Shown here one piece after another: positions 30,501 to 38,841 of a stretch of DNA of 64,000 bases. Origin of the DNA: Iris pallida (Eukaryota; Streptophyta; Magnoliopsida; Asparagales; Iridaceae); assembly GCA_029216955.1 (NCBI GenBank), contig JANAVB010002199.1, positions 13,022,417 to 13,086,416 of the forward strand. Reading direction: 5' to 3'. The notes beneath the pieces were generated by a model, which saw only the letters and a program-made list of their open reading frames with translations, did no database searches and had not been told where the DNA came from. Each line of letters opens with the position of its first letter. Position 1 is the stretch's first letter. The position numbers were made by a program, and so were the translations under genes.

Positions 30501-33107
30501 AAACACACTTCCTTCAGAACGCCGATCGGTACATACTGTTATACAGTGATGCCGTTTGGTCTCAAGAATGCAGGAGCAACATATCAGCGAGCAATGAGTA
30601 CTATATTTCGCGAACATCTCCAAAAAATAGTCGAATGCTATGTTGATGATATTGCAGTCAAAAGTCGACGAAAGGAGGATCATATCCAAGATTTGAAGAC
30701 TATCTTTGATTTAATGCGTCAGCATCAACTTAAAATGAACCCTACTAAGTCCTTCCTGGACGTCTCTAGTGGTAAATTTCTCGGCTTCGTCATTACCGCT
30801 AAAGGTATACACGTGGATCCCGAGAAGATCAAAGTCATTCAAGAGATGCGTCCTCCACGCACCTTAAAAGAGCTACGAGGATTTCAAGGAAGAATTGCTT
30901 ATATCAGGAGATTCATTTCCAACTTATCAGGACGCTGCAGACCATTCAACAAACTTCTGAAGAAAGATGTATCTTTCATCTGGAACGAAGAATGTCAAAA
31001 AGCATTTGATGACATCAAACAGTACCTCATGAACCCTCCAGTTTTGGTACCTTCCGTCTCGGGAATACCATTTCTTCTATATGTTCGAGCTATGGATCAT
31101 TCTCTTGGTGCATTACTCGCCCAGAAAAATAAAGATGGTCATGAACAGGCCATTTATTATCTCAGTCGCACAATGACAGGCGCTGAACCGCGTTATTCTC
31201 CAATCGAGAAAGAATGCCTAGCATTAATGTTTGCTGTTCAGAAAATACGACATTATATTATCGGTCAAACGATTCATGTCATTTCCAGAGTGAATCCCAT
31301 CAGGATTATGATGAAGAAACCTGGTATTCTCAACTCCAGACTAGCTAATTGGGGAATCTTGTTAGCCCAATATGACATGCATTATATTCCTCAGAAGTCA
31401 GTTAAAGGACAGGCTCTTGCTGATTTTCTAGCAGCTCATGCAGTCCCAGAAGATTCTAAATTATATGATGAGATTCCCGATGAAGTTCTGGATTCAAATC
31501 TGGTTTCTGAAGAAGTTTCTACCTGGCGTCTATTCTTTGATGGAGCATCTAGAATAGGTCCTAACGGCGATATTGTCGCCGGAGTTGGAATTGTTCTTGT
31601 ATCCCCAGAGGGATTAACTATTCAGAGGGCTTATTCTCTGGATCAATCATGTTCAAATAATGTTGCAAAATACAATGCGTTGCTCATTGGTCTTCAACTC
31701 GCTAAACATCTGGATGTTCAATATTTAGAAGTTTATGGAGACTCTAAGCTTATCATCAATCAGATCAGAGGAACGTATGAAGTTCGTCATCAAGATTTGA
31801 TACCTTATCATCGAACAGCACTCTCTATGGCCTCCTCCTTTGAAGGTTTCTTTATCGAACATGTTCGACGAGCCTATAATGCAGAAGCTGATGCTTTGGC
31901 TAATCTTGCTGCTGTATTAGCCATACCAATCAGACGTCAGCAAGTGATAGTGGTTTATAACCGAGAACTATTCTGCGTTGAAAATAATCTGGCTTTGGTT
32001 TTTCTCCATAATCCAGACGAAGATTCTCTCAACTTTGATGCTGAATTAAAATTTGACAAAGTGTCCTTGTCTTCTTCCGATTCTACTATGGAATATATCT
32101 TTTCTAACAAAATAGACACCGTAACTGAAGACTGGAGACGTCCGTTTCTGGACTTTGTGTTGTATGACATACTTCCTGATAACCCGAGTGAAGCAGCATC
32201 TATCCGGCGCCGGTCTCTCAGATTCTATTATAATCATACTACGAAGATACTATATCGTCGAGCCTATGATGGTCTTCTCCTTCGATGCATCGCTGGTGAA
32301 GAAGCACAACAGATAATCCGTGAAGCACATGATGGCGTCTGCGGAGCTCACCAGCCAGGTCCAAAACTTCAAGATCGTATCCGACGTATGGGTTATTATT
32401 GGCCCACGATGGTAGCTGATACCATTCAATATGCTCGGAAATGTAAAGCCTGTCAAATTCATGCAGACTTTATCCATCAACCATCGGAGTTCTTACACCC
32501 AACAGCGGCATCATGGCCCTTTGAAGCTTGGGGCATGGACGTCATCGGTCCTATCAATCCACCATCATCAAAAGGACATCGGTTTATTCTAGCAATAACT
32601 GATTACTTTTCTAAATGGGCTGAAGCAATCCCGTTATCTGAAGTCAAGACTTCTAATGTTATCAACTTTGTCAAACATCATGTCATCTATCGATTTGGTG
32701 TTCCTCGGCGTATTATCCATGATAATGGACCACAGTTCGTCAGCCAGAAATTTACTCGATTCTGTGATGATCATCGGATTAATAATTTGGCTTCTACAGC
32801 ATATAATCCAGCAGCCAATGGACTAGCAGAGGCTTTCAACAAAACAATCATCAAACTCTTGAAAAAGTTCGTTTCTTCCAATAAACGTAACTGGAGTGAG
32901 AAGCTTGGTGAATGTTTATGGGTTTATCGTACCACAGTTCGCAATGCGACCGGATGTACGCCTTTCTCTTTGGTGTATGGGTGTGAAGCTGTTCTTCCTC
33001 TCGAGATACAAATTCCTTCTCTGAGAATTGCAATCTCCAATGAACTTACAACAGAAAACAATGATCGACTTCGACTTCAAGAGTTGGAAGCTCTAGATGA
33101 AAAATGA
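27552..33107 (+). CDS. Tat-2 Pol: protease, reverse transcriptase, two RNase H domains, integrase
   Basis: A G-patch-like motif (MGYDLATAPGLNSGKGLR, 27660-27715) is followed by an aspartic protease with active site LLIDPGSALS (near 28395) and ALLGRPF. A spacer then carries five LVIPVSGRIT-type repeats (28840-29115) and a second G-patch-like motif (29575-29630). RT follows, with VCIDFRDLN (near 30340) and YVDDI (near 30640); then gypsy RNase H (LLYVRAMDHSLGALL, near 31075) and a second RNase H (FFDGASR, near 31530, with a GDSKLI segment). Integrase has the HHCC finger ending CKACQIH (near 32450), catalytic Asp in GMDVIGP (near 32535), Asp in HDNGPQF (near 32715) and Glu in GLAEAFN (near 32825). 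Frame ends at TGA 33105-33107, where Tat-1 codes Arg. Confidence 0.92.
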   Translation, partial: AGNSLSTKIKSVPQIEDRYKPAFHLYSSQSCELMAKMGYDLATAPGLNSGKGLRAPLAITMRHNQSRVGLGFWNEAFIKHKRTKSKIKNCSMVSIDLEPESEVEVHAGTRSGKVYLKDYAEVPEEISDVPPVTASTPVSTEEPLNVPVETVPSKPTAADKGKQQVRFDKPLKKSSPTGLEKPYNFDILAQLANTPAKLSIFELLRLSKETRETLSEALLQAETCLTLLKKLETGPVSHCRNVLEFIPNITFTQDDMLLEDNRHDRPLYHTGYIDSMKVDRLLIDPGSALSIMPKAMLDALKIPVHSLSITITTILGFNQGKSEPLGKIRLKFQIGDLRTKVTFYIIDNHGCSYNALLGRPFLHEHNVVPSTLHQCFKYVDDNGEVQKEVADLYPFKGVEAYFNDARMYKDEYSKVLQAMDNEDETSKVDTFVIPVKGRITPPQSVRSSEEGSLIISVSGRTTSSSAQASLIIPVSGRTTAPSSQDSQNSLIIPVSGLITPPPSSQARSDTLVIPVSGRITYPRSSPRELTSFEPFVIDLNRNKNSNCSSSSPFVINLTKSDKAQPSVVNTASSINEASPLQYIDVCGYVQSYLQLLNSLEPLTIGVVQALHTNVSLDSIQKSYFVVPSRKKGENPIFFYKGPQNPPNLEEDDINDDTGRLQLRRYSQQSKNIIKNMGYDFRTGLNNGKGRRMPVRIPPLKYGRTKCGLGYIAPTAFINIVHEDSKFNKDEQSEDERSESSDSLSWDSDTSVGDLHRSILSINMVSVDGPQENDEDEDDFEISPESEQWAQRLDDQWEFRFEQREPPTEDKLIQIDVGEEGSPKPIFISESLSETYKQDMIKLIRDYIDVFAWSYEDMPGLDPKIAMHKLNIMPNAKPVKQQQRRFRPDIMNAIEAEVNKLMASGFIREEQHPDWVANIVHVLKKTGKIRVCIDFRDLNTACPKDEFPLPITDVMIDNTCGFERMSFMDGYSGYNQIKMFPDDEKHTSFRTPIGTYCYTVMPFGLKNAGATYQRAMSTIFREHLQKIVECYVDDIAVKSRRKEDHIQDLKTIFDLMRQHQLKMNPTKSFLDVSSGKFLGFVITAKGIHVDPEKIKVIQEMRPPRTLKELRGFQGRIAYIRRFISNLSGRCRPFNKLLKKDVSFIWNEECQKAFDDIKQYLMNPPVLVPSVSGIPFLLYVRAMDHSLGALLAQKNKDGHEQAIYYLSRTMTGAEPRYSPIEKECLALMFAVQKIRHYIIGQTIHVISRVNPIRIMMKKPGILNSRLANWGILLAQYDMHYIPQKSVKGQALADFLAAHAVPEDSKLYDEIPDEVLDSNLVSEEVSTWRLFFDGASRIGPNGDIVAGVGIVLVSPEGLTIQRAYSLDQSCSNNVAKYNALLIGLQLAKHLDVQYLEVYGDSKLIINQIRGTYEVRHQDLIPYHRTALSMASSFEGFFIEHVRRAYNAEADALANLAAVLAIPIRRQQVIVVYNRELFCVENNLALVFLHNPDEDSLNFDAELKFDKVSLSSSDSTMEYIFSNKIDTVTEDWRRPFLDFVLYDILPDNPSEAASIRRRSLRFYYNHTTKILYRRAYDGLLLRCIAGEEAQQIIREAHDGVCGAHQPGPKLQDRIRRMGYYWPTMVADTIQYARKCKACQIHADFIHQPSEFLHPTAASWPFEAWGMDVIGPINPPSSKGHRFILAITDYFSKWAEAIPLSEVKTSNVINFVKHHVIYRFGVPRRIIHDNGPQFVSQKFTRFCDDHRINNLASTAYNPAANGLAEAFNKTIIKLLKKFVSSNKRNWSEKLGECLWVYRTTVRNATGCTPFSLVYGCEAVLPLEIQIPSLRIAISNELTTENNDRLRLQELEALDEK
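28840..29115 (+). repeat. Five-fold peptide repeat between protease and RT in Tat-2
   Basis: The phrase LIIPVSGRTT and variants (VIPVKGRIT, IISVSGRTT, IIPVSGLIT, VIPVSGRIT) recurs five times about 16-22 codons apart with Ser/Pro-rich spacers. Coding similarity exceeds what the DNA between copies shows. Confidence 0.8.
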
Positions 33108-33389
33108 TTGTATGCGCAACAAAATATCGAGCTATATCAAGTCCGAATCTCAAAAGCTTTTAATCGGAAAGTCAAAGTCAGAACATATCAAAAGGGAGAA
33201 TTGGTCCTTACTGTCAGACGTCCGATGACCATGACACATATGAGCAAAGGCAAATTTGACGCGAAATGGGAAGGCCCATTCGTAGTAAACAAAGTCTTCT
33301 CTAATGGAGCATATCAGCTTGCCTCTGTGGACGGGAAAGTCACGATGATGCCTATCAATGGCAAATTCTTAAAAAAATATTATGTATAA
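33108..33389 (+). CDS. Tat-2 integrase C-terminal end, after in-frame TGA
   Basis: Continues the Pol frame for 93 residues after the TGA at 33105-33107 and ends KKYYV with TAA at 33387-33389, exactly as Tat-1 does. It holds the GPF/Y segment KWEGPFVV...GAYQL. The single TGA in place of an Arg codon fits a recent C-to-T change (CGA to TGA). Without readthrough, integrase would lack this domain. Confidence 0.85.
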   Translation: MYAQQNIELYQVRISKAFNRKVKVRTYQKGELVLTVRRPMTMTHMSKGKFDAKWEGPFVVNKVFSNGAYQLASVDGKVTMMPINGKFLKKYYV

Positions 33390-33734
33390 ATAATATTTTC
33401 ATTACTCCCCAGCAAGTGTAAAATCAAAAATTTATTCTTCTCTACAAAAGCTATTTCGATGTCATTTTCCCCAACGGAAACTGATATTCTACCATGTATC
33501 ATTTTTCCAGAGAATTTGATATTTTGTCTTATTAGATTCCCAGTGGATTTAATAAAGATATTGTATAGAAAATCATGTCCATATCACCTCTGAATTTTCT
33601 ATCTCAGTATGTACCATATTCTATGAAAATGATATCTCGACCTTTTGATTTCTGAGTTTAAAAGATCAGTGAACAAAGGCAAAATAATATAAAGCAGGAA
33701 GGATACATCATAAACAAAGTTTCCTTAAACAGAG
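33390..33734. other. Tat-2 noncoding DNA between pol and antisense genes
   Basis: AT-rich, with ATCACCTCTGAATTTTC-like relatives of the Tat-1 20-mer (near 33580). It lies between two converging transcription units and probably carries both 3' ends. Confidence 0.4.
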
Positions 33735-33740
33735 TTTATT
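33735..33740 (-). terminator. AATAAA poly(A) signal, antisense gene c of Tat-2
   Basis: AATAAA on the minus strand, 29 nt after the stop at 33769, in a context (TTTATTTGA on +) homologous to the terminator of the Tat-1 antisense gene. Confidence 0.55.
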
Positions 33741-33768
33741 TGAGACAAATTCTTCAAGAAGTACATCA

Positions 33769-34065
33769 TCATGGAAGATCACTGGTATCCCTTTCGTACT
33801 TGGGACGAGGACCACATACATAATTAGCAAAAGAATTGAATACATCATTTCCTGACCGCATCAAGAACTGACAGGCAGCCAGCCTCATTGCTTCTTCTTT
33901 TTCGGTTTCTCCTTGTTCGACCAAGAAATCCAAGATATCTTTCGGCAGCTTGGGAGCAGACGAGCTTTCGCCCGTCTCCTTCTTTTGTGGAGTCGAGTGC
34001 TCTTTAGCATTTTCATCGACTTTGGAGACGACTTCGGTTTTCTTCGTGTTCTCTTCGGAAGACAT
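33769..34065 (-). CDS. Antisense gene c of Tat-2, 98-residue unknown protein
   Basis: ATG at 34065 (MSSEENTKKTEVV) in a typical position 50 bp after a TATA box (34122-34115). Lys/Glu/Ser-rich disordered first half, then a predicted helical half (DILDFLVEQGETEKEEAMRL, AACQFLMRSGNDVF). I do not recognise the family. The frame is intact, and TATA box, ORF and AATAAA follow in proper order. An in-frame upstream ATG at 34104 is disfavoured because it lies too close to the TATA box. Its place matches the 3' end of the Tat-1 antisense gene, but the protein is not similar. Confidence 0.6.
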   Translation of the reverse strand: MSSEENTKKTEVVSKVDENAKEHSTPQKKETGESSSAPKLPKDILDFLVEQGETEKEEAMRLAACQFLMRSGNDVFNSFANYVCGPRPKYERDTSDLP

Positions 34066-34114
34066 TTTGAATAAAGGAGAATAATGTGTGATCCTTCTAC
34101 TCAAAGAGATGCTC

Positions 34115-34122
34115 TATTTATA
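34115..34122 (-). promoter_or_regulatory. TATA box, antisense gene c of Tat-2
   Basis: TATAAATA on the minus strand within CCTATAAATAGAG, the same core as the Tat-1 antisense promoter (CCTATAAATAGG). Confidence 0.6.
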
Positions 34123-34129
34123 GGCATAT

Positions 34130-34780
34130 ATTTGCCAGAATTAAAGGAACGTATCTTTTCCCGATATTCATTCATTAATACTTGACGGTTTATCCGTGTA
34201 TTTATTATATTCATCTGATGGTTCGTCTGTTCATAATCTTTTATCGATTGGAATTCGTTATCTTTCACATTTTCATAACCTTTGACCTCTGTATAAATAC
34301 AAATCTGACTTTCTTTTTTGAGTCTTTACATCCTATCACGTCCATATTACCTCTGATGGTATTGTACACTCTAAAAAAAACAGAAATCAAGATTTCTATT
34401 TATCATGTTCTTTTTATATCCAGAGAGATACAAAATCACTTCAGATAAAGAAGATTTATCATTCCCATTATCATATTTTCATAAAAAGTCTATTACATTT
34501 CTTAGACTTTCCTACAAATCATAATGGAAATCTATTACAAATCTTGGATTTTCATTCTATGTACAACTGAGATCTATTTCTTCTTGGATCTTCTCTGGCA
34601 ATCTCGTTGTTTATGGCAATTCCTGGGTGTCCAGCAGGAATCAAACTCTGGTCTTATCTCTCAGACGAGAGGAGAACCACAGAGTATGGCAACACGATGG
34701 CGTGTTGCTGCCAATACAGCGCGTGGAGGAACGGCGGCACCTCAAGCAGATAGGAATGTATCCAAACCTTGGGATACAAT
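34130..34780. other. Tat-2 intergenic DNA between antisense genes b and c
   Basis: AT-rich. A relative of the Tat-1 20-mer (GTCCATATTACCTCTGATGG) lies near 34343. No further coding sequence that I can support. Confidence 0.4.
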
Positions 34781-34782
34781 TC

Positions 34783-35234
34783 CTAGTTCTGCCGTGAAAG
34801 GAACTCTACTACCCGATTTCTCGGGGTAGAGTTGACTCCACCATCCAACTCTCGTGTATAAAGGCTCTTCCTACCATCTGAGAAAGACCCTTCTATCTCA
34901 CGAAGAGTTCTGAGTTGTCTGATATACGCGTCAAAAGCGTATGAGCTCCCTGATGTAGATGTCAGAAGAACATTGTCCACAGCATCCATATCACCAATGC
35001 CAGTTCTGAAGAAGGTTTTCAGCCAAAATTCTGCAAGAAACAGTAAATAAAAATCAGTTAACAGAAACTGGCCAAGCAAAGACAGATGCATTCTGTTCAT
35101 TTCGGGAAGATGAATTTGTCCTTAGCAAACAAAAATTTCGATGCGTGTATATTGAACTTACCGCTGAGTTTGCTGCTAAGGATTGACAGATCCGTGTCTG
35201 GTAGCGTGCACAGAGATTTGACATCAGACAACAT
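34783..35234 (-). CDS. Antisense gene b of Tat-2, two exons, about 106 residues, unknown
   Basis: Exon 1 runs 35234-35162 (ATG, 24 codons plus one base) and ends at CAGCG|GTAAGT. The intron is 35161-35031 (131 nt) with acceptor TTTCTTGCAG. Exon 2 runs 35030-34783 and ends in TAA. Joining restores one frame (KLS|EFWLKTFF). The product has an N-terminal hydrophobic/polar part, a helical middle and an Arg-rich C-terminus (RNRVVEFLSRQN). The family is unknown to me. A weaker TATA-like TTTAAATAG lies at about 35331-35323. A splice-dependent antisense gene cannot be made from the genomic (sense) RNA. Confidence 0.6.
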
Positions 35235-35439
35235 GGCTTTCCTATTTCCTTCTCATAGAAAATTCATTCTCAGAAGAGAGGAAGAAGAATGGGAAGATGA
35301 GTTTGCGTGGAGTTCATCCATCTATTTAAAGTATGGAGCATGAACCTATTCTTGGAAAGGATCCACATGAATAGCGCTTGTAAACGTGGAATGAATGACA
35401 TGTGTACTTTGGAAACCAGCACAGCCTTGGAAATATTCA

Positions 35440-35700
35440 AAGAGTGCTTTCCAAAACGTTGGAAGATAGCGTAACTTACGGGCTATTTATTGGTGCACGC
35501 TATTCATTGGCGTACGTTATTTAACGTAAATCACAATGTTAAAGGACAGCGTAATTTATAGCGTAACATACGCTGATATACGCTATTCAGTGAAATTCAC
35601 AAAACATTGGAAAATAGCGTAATATATGCTATTTCATTGGCATACGCTATCTAGCGTAACTTACAACTTGGAAGACGGCGTATTCTACAGTTATTTATCG
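35440..35700. repeat. AGCGTAA/TACGCT motif field in Tat-2
   Basis: About 12 copies of GCGTA or TACGC in both orientations, many as AGCGTAAC(T)TACG or GCATACGCTAT, lying between antisense genes a and b. They belong to the same motif family as the LTR copies. Confidence 0.7.
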
Positions 35701-35825
35701 GTACATGTTAGTTTTTAACACAAAATTATACTAAACAGAGAATTCTTGAATATTCATTAAAGGCACTGATGGCCTTACAAAATAAAAAGAGAGAAGGAAA
35801 GAAAGGGATGCAACAAAGTCACGCT

Positions 35826-36113
35826 CTATTTTCCAGAGCGAATAAGCTTGACGCCTAACTCTTCTACACTTTGGACCCCCATGCGGTGTAACAGAGCAAC
35901 GAACATTTTACGCTTCTCTGCGAGGCTTTGCCCATCAGAAGAAGAGGAGCCGTCCAGACCAAAGTAGCCCAAGAAATTCTTGGCTAAATGCATAGGGTCG
36001 TCCTTGAGCTCGATGACGACAGGTTCGGGTTCTTGGCCCCCAAAAGTGGGGTCACCATGGGAACAGAATCCCAACTTACGTGCCTCTTCTTCAGCAGCTT
36101 CCTTTGGAGTCAT
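35826..36113 (-). CDS. Antisense gene a of Tat-2, 95-residue unknown protein
   Basis: ATG at 36113 (MTPKEAAEEEARKLGF), 45 bp after a TATATAA box (36160-36154). Acidic, with two helical segments (PMHLAKNFLGYFGL; EKRKMFVALLHRMGVQSVEEL). No family recognised. Intact frame. It is the antisense gene nearest the 3' LTR, so its promoter sits about 180 bp from the LTR. Confidence 0.55.
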   Translation of the reverse strand: MTPKEAAEEEARKLGFCSHGDPTFGGQEPEPVVIELKDDPMHLAKNFLGYFGLDGSSSSDGQSLAEKRKMFVALLHRMGVQSVEELGVKLIRSGK

Positions 36114-36153
36114 GGTTTCAAAAGATGAAAGTCAAAAATTGAATTCTCTCGGT

Positions 36154-36160
36154 TTATATA
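36154..36160 (-). promoter_or_regulatory. TATA box, antisense gene a of Tat-2
   Basis: TATATAA on the minus strand in CTATTATATAAACCG, 45 bp before the ATG at 36113. Confidence 0.55.
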
Positions 36161-36279
36161 ATAGAGCTTGCTGGCTGTTCATATTCTTCCATCAGATTCA
36201 ATCAATCTCGAAAAATGAAGAGTCATCATGACATTTAATGAACTCATGCCAGCGTGTCAGGACTCATTCCCACTTTCTG

Positions 36280-36337
36280 TTCAAAGTAATTTCGAACTTT
36301 TGAAACTCATAAAGTTCGAAAACTTTGAAGGGGGTCT
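36280..36337 (+). promoter_or_regulatory. Pre-LTR hairpin and polypurine tract of Tat-2
   Basis: Outer arms TTCAAAGT (36280-36287) and ACTTTGAA (36322-36329) are identical to Tat-1. The inner arms TTTCGAACTTT (36290-36300) and AAAGTTCGAAA (36311-36321) differ from Tat-1 but pair perfectly, with a 10-nt loop. GGGGGTCT then abuts the LTR. Confidence 0.85.
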
Positions 36338-37417
36338 TGTAGGATGTGGAAAATTATGACACGCTGTCATTTTTCATCCATACGCTTAAAGACAAATGAC
36401 AGTTGAAGCCATACGCTCAATTCAGGATTGTACGCTCATTCAAAAGCCATACGCTCAGTAAATATTTTATTATTTACTGAAGTGACAGCACAGCATATGT
36501 TTAAATGAGGAATGAATCTGACACTTCATCTTTCGTGCAAAGACAGCAGTCACGAGAAAAGTAACCGTCGTATAGGTTTTCGAAGAGTCGGTTTTGTCTT
36601 TTACGAGGACAACTCAGCTGCCTTCATAAATACAAAAGCCATCATTACTGTCAGTTTTGACAGTCTGTCAGCCGTCAAATCCGCAGTCACGACGCTCGAG
36701 AAGATTTTGTCAGTTATGGGAAGATATGGTGTACCAAAGAAGATTGATGATAGCCACGTGGCCACTTCTCCAGTGAGCGTATCGACCTCACATGACTCCT
36801 TCTTCACACAGTCAAGTGAGCGTATGGACCTCACATGATTCCTTGCTAAACAAGCGAGCGTATGACCTCACATGACTCCTTGCCCATAAAGTGAGCATAT
36901 GGATTTCATATGGCACTACGCTGTCCAAGTCAGCGTATAAATTCTCCTTCAACAAGGCAGCGTATTACAGCAACCATATCCAGGATTACAGTCAACACAC
37001 GTTCTCACGTGTCCTGTACCAGTTATCCACTTCTCTAGAAGTTATGCAACGTGGCATCCAGGCCATCAATCTCTCCTGAACATGCTCCATTACTTTCAAC
37101 CGCACGCTAATGTGTCTCCATCAGAATTCGCCACGCGTCCCTGCAGTTATGCACACGTCAAGTAACTACCTGAGCGTATGCTTAAGGACAGTTATCCTGA
37201 ACTCTATAAAAAAGAGTTTCTTCATCTTCATCAGACACTACAGGTCATTTTCAGAGAGAACAGAGAGATTGCCCAGTTGCTGTCCAAGTTCTTCAAAGTT
37301 CGAGTTTTCTTCATCGCATCGTCCAAGGGATAAAGTAATCGTCTTCTAGATTAGATTCCTACAGTTGTAATTTTCTCAGATACAAAATAAATAAAGTGAA
37401 TTTATTTATGGAAAACA
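36338..37417 (+). repeat. 3' LTR of Tat-2 (1080 bp)
   Basis: Same as the 5' LTR apart from about 8 substitutions and a GGAAA insertion after TGTAGGATGT. One substitution destroys a GCGTATG motif (GCATATG at 36895). Confidence 0.95.
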
Positions 37418-37422
37418 GATAT
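37418..37422. repeat. Target duplication GATAT, right of Tat-2
   Basis: Perfect partner of 23170-23174. Confidence 0.95.
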
Positions 37423-38260
37423 TTGGATCCTCTGCACGAAGGACGTCAAATTAGGAGTCATCCACGACTCCCGGCAGGCCCTCTCCTGTTGGTTTGATCA
37501 CATCGTGCTATCCTTTCAGCGGTCCATGGCAGCTGCGATGTTGCGGAGAGAAAAAAAAACTCTGGGACGACCTCCTTGACATCCATCAACTCCACACCAA
37601 CTCCCCTTGGCTTTGCATAGGGGACTTCAACGCAACCACCTGTAGCGCGAAGAAAACTGGAGGGCGCCCCCCCCCCCCGTTCCGGCCATGCTTGACTTCA
37701 ACAACTTCATCTTCAACGCCCACTTAACCACTCTCCAGTTCACTGGTAATGCATTCACCTGGTGCAACATGCAGGATGGCGACCATCATCAATACTCAAG
37801 GCTAGACAGAGCCCTTACGAACACATTCTGGCACGAAATGGGGATCACCACCAATCTGTCCCACCTCAATTCCACGGAATCAGACCACAACCCCCTTTTG
37901 ATTGAGATCAACAACAAGACTAACTCATCCAAAAAGAACTTTCAATTCCTCGACTTCTGGGCCAGGCATCCCCAGTTTCTGGGCATCGTAGCGGAAGCAT
38001 GGAACCGCGAGGATTCCCCCAATGCCCTAGTTCGGGTGAGCAACAAGATTAAGGCCACCAGGAAAGCCTTGTCCGTCTGGAGCAAGCTCGCATACGGAGA
38101 TATCTTTCAAGCCGTTCGCGTCGCCGAGGACGACGACACCCGTGCCGAAGCCCTGGTCGTCACGGATTGCTCCTCACAGGCTAGGAGAGCCCTTAACTCA
38201 CCAAGGCTATGCTCAAATTCAGGATCAAAGTGGAGACCGATTTCTGGAAATAGAAAGCGA
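37423..38260 (+). pseudogene. LINE ORF2, rest of endonuclease and linker
   Basis: Continues the endonuclease after Tat-2. Motifs WLCIGDFNATT (near 37610) and SRLDRALTN...STESDHNPLLIE (near 37795-37905) include the catalytic Asp, Asn and SDH of the L1 endonuclease. A frameshift near 37520 and another in a C-run (37665-37677) break the frame; a third lies near 38200-38260. Confidence 0.8.
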
Positions 38261-38262
38261 GG

Positions 38263-38697
38263 TTGAAATGGGACAGCAAGGGGGACAAAAACTCGAAGTA
38301 CTTTCACGCCTGCGTTACCCGGCGCAGACAGAAGCTCTCGATTCACAGGACGATAGATGACAATGGGAACATTATCACTGACCATAAGAGCATCCATGAG
38401 GCAGCCACGGATTTCTATTCCAAACTATTCTCCAAAGAGACGGTTCACAAAGACAGATCATTCCTTGAACAAATTTCCCTCCTCATTAACGATACCTACA
38501 ACGCCCAGTTGAACCGTCCGCCCTCAGTTCAGGAAGTTAGAGATGCAGTGTGGGCTCTAAACGAGCACAGTGCGCCAGGACCGAACGGGATTTTGGGGGT
38601 TTTCTTCCGCCCATGCTGGGATATTATCAAGCAAGATATAACTGAATCGGCGACCGCTTTCTTTGAAGGCGCTATATACCCTAAAGCCATTTCTAGT
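38263..38697 (+). pseudogene. LINE ORF2, RT N-terminal part
   Basis: KWDSKGDKNSKYFHACVTRRR, then the RT-0/1 region with SAPGPNGILGVFFRPCWDII (near 38570-38630). The frame is cut by solo LTR B after PKAIS and resumes as SANLILIPKKDNPDSF at 45585. Confidence 0.8.
38693..38697. repeat. Target duplication CTAGT, left of solo LTR B
   Basis: The partner at 45580-45584 is TTAGT, one mismatch. The rejoined LINE reads ATTTCTAGTGCC in frame, so the right copy has mutated. Confidence 0.8.
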
Positions 38698-38841
38698 TGT
38701 CACTACCACATTTCTAGCTTGAGGGTATTTTGGTCATTTTTAACATTTTGGGAATTATTTAGAATTATTTAGTAATAATTATAATTATTGAAATTTAAGT
38801 AATTTTTAGTACAATTTGTTTTAGTGTTATTCTTGACTTTG

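Larger units (their letters stand above)
23175..37417 (+). mobile_element. Tat-2: complete 14.2-kb Tat-lineage Ty3/gypsy retrotransposon
   Basis: Two near-identical LTRs (23175-24249 and 36338-37417), a perfect GATAT duplication, primer binding site, gag-pol in one frame (24240-33389), antisense gene region (36113-33769), hairpin and polypurine tract. Pol carries a gypsy RNase H followed by a second, complete RNase H domain, the mark of the Tat lineage. LTRs differ by about 8 substitutions and one 5-bp indel, so the insertion is recent. Three in-frame stops (26928, 27549, 33105) interrupt gag-pol. It lies inside the endonuclease part of the LINE. Confidence 0.95.
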
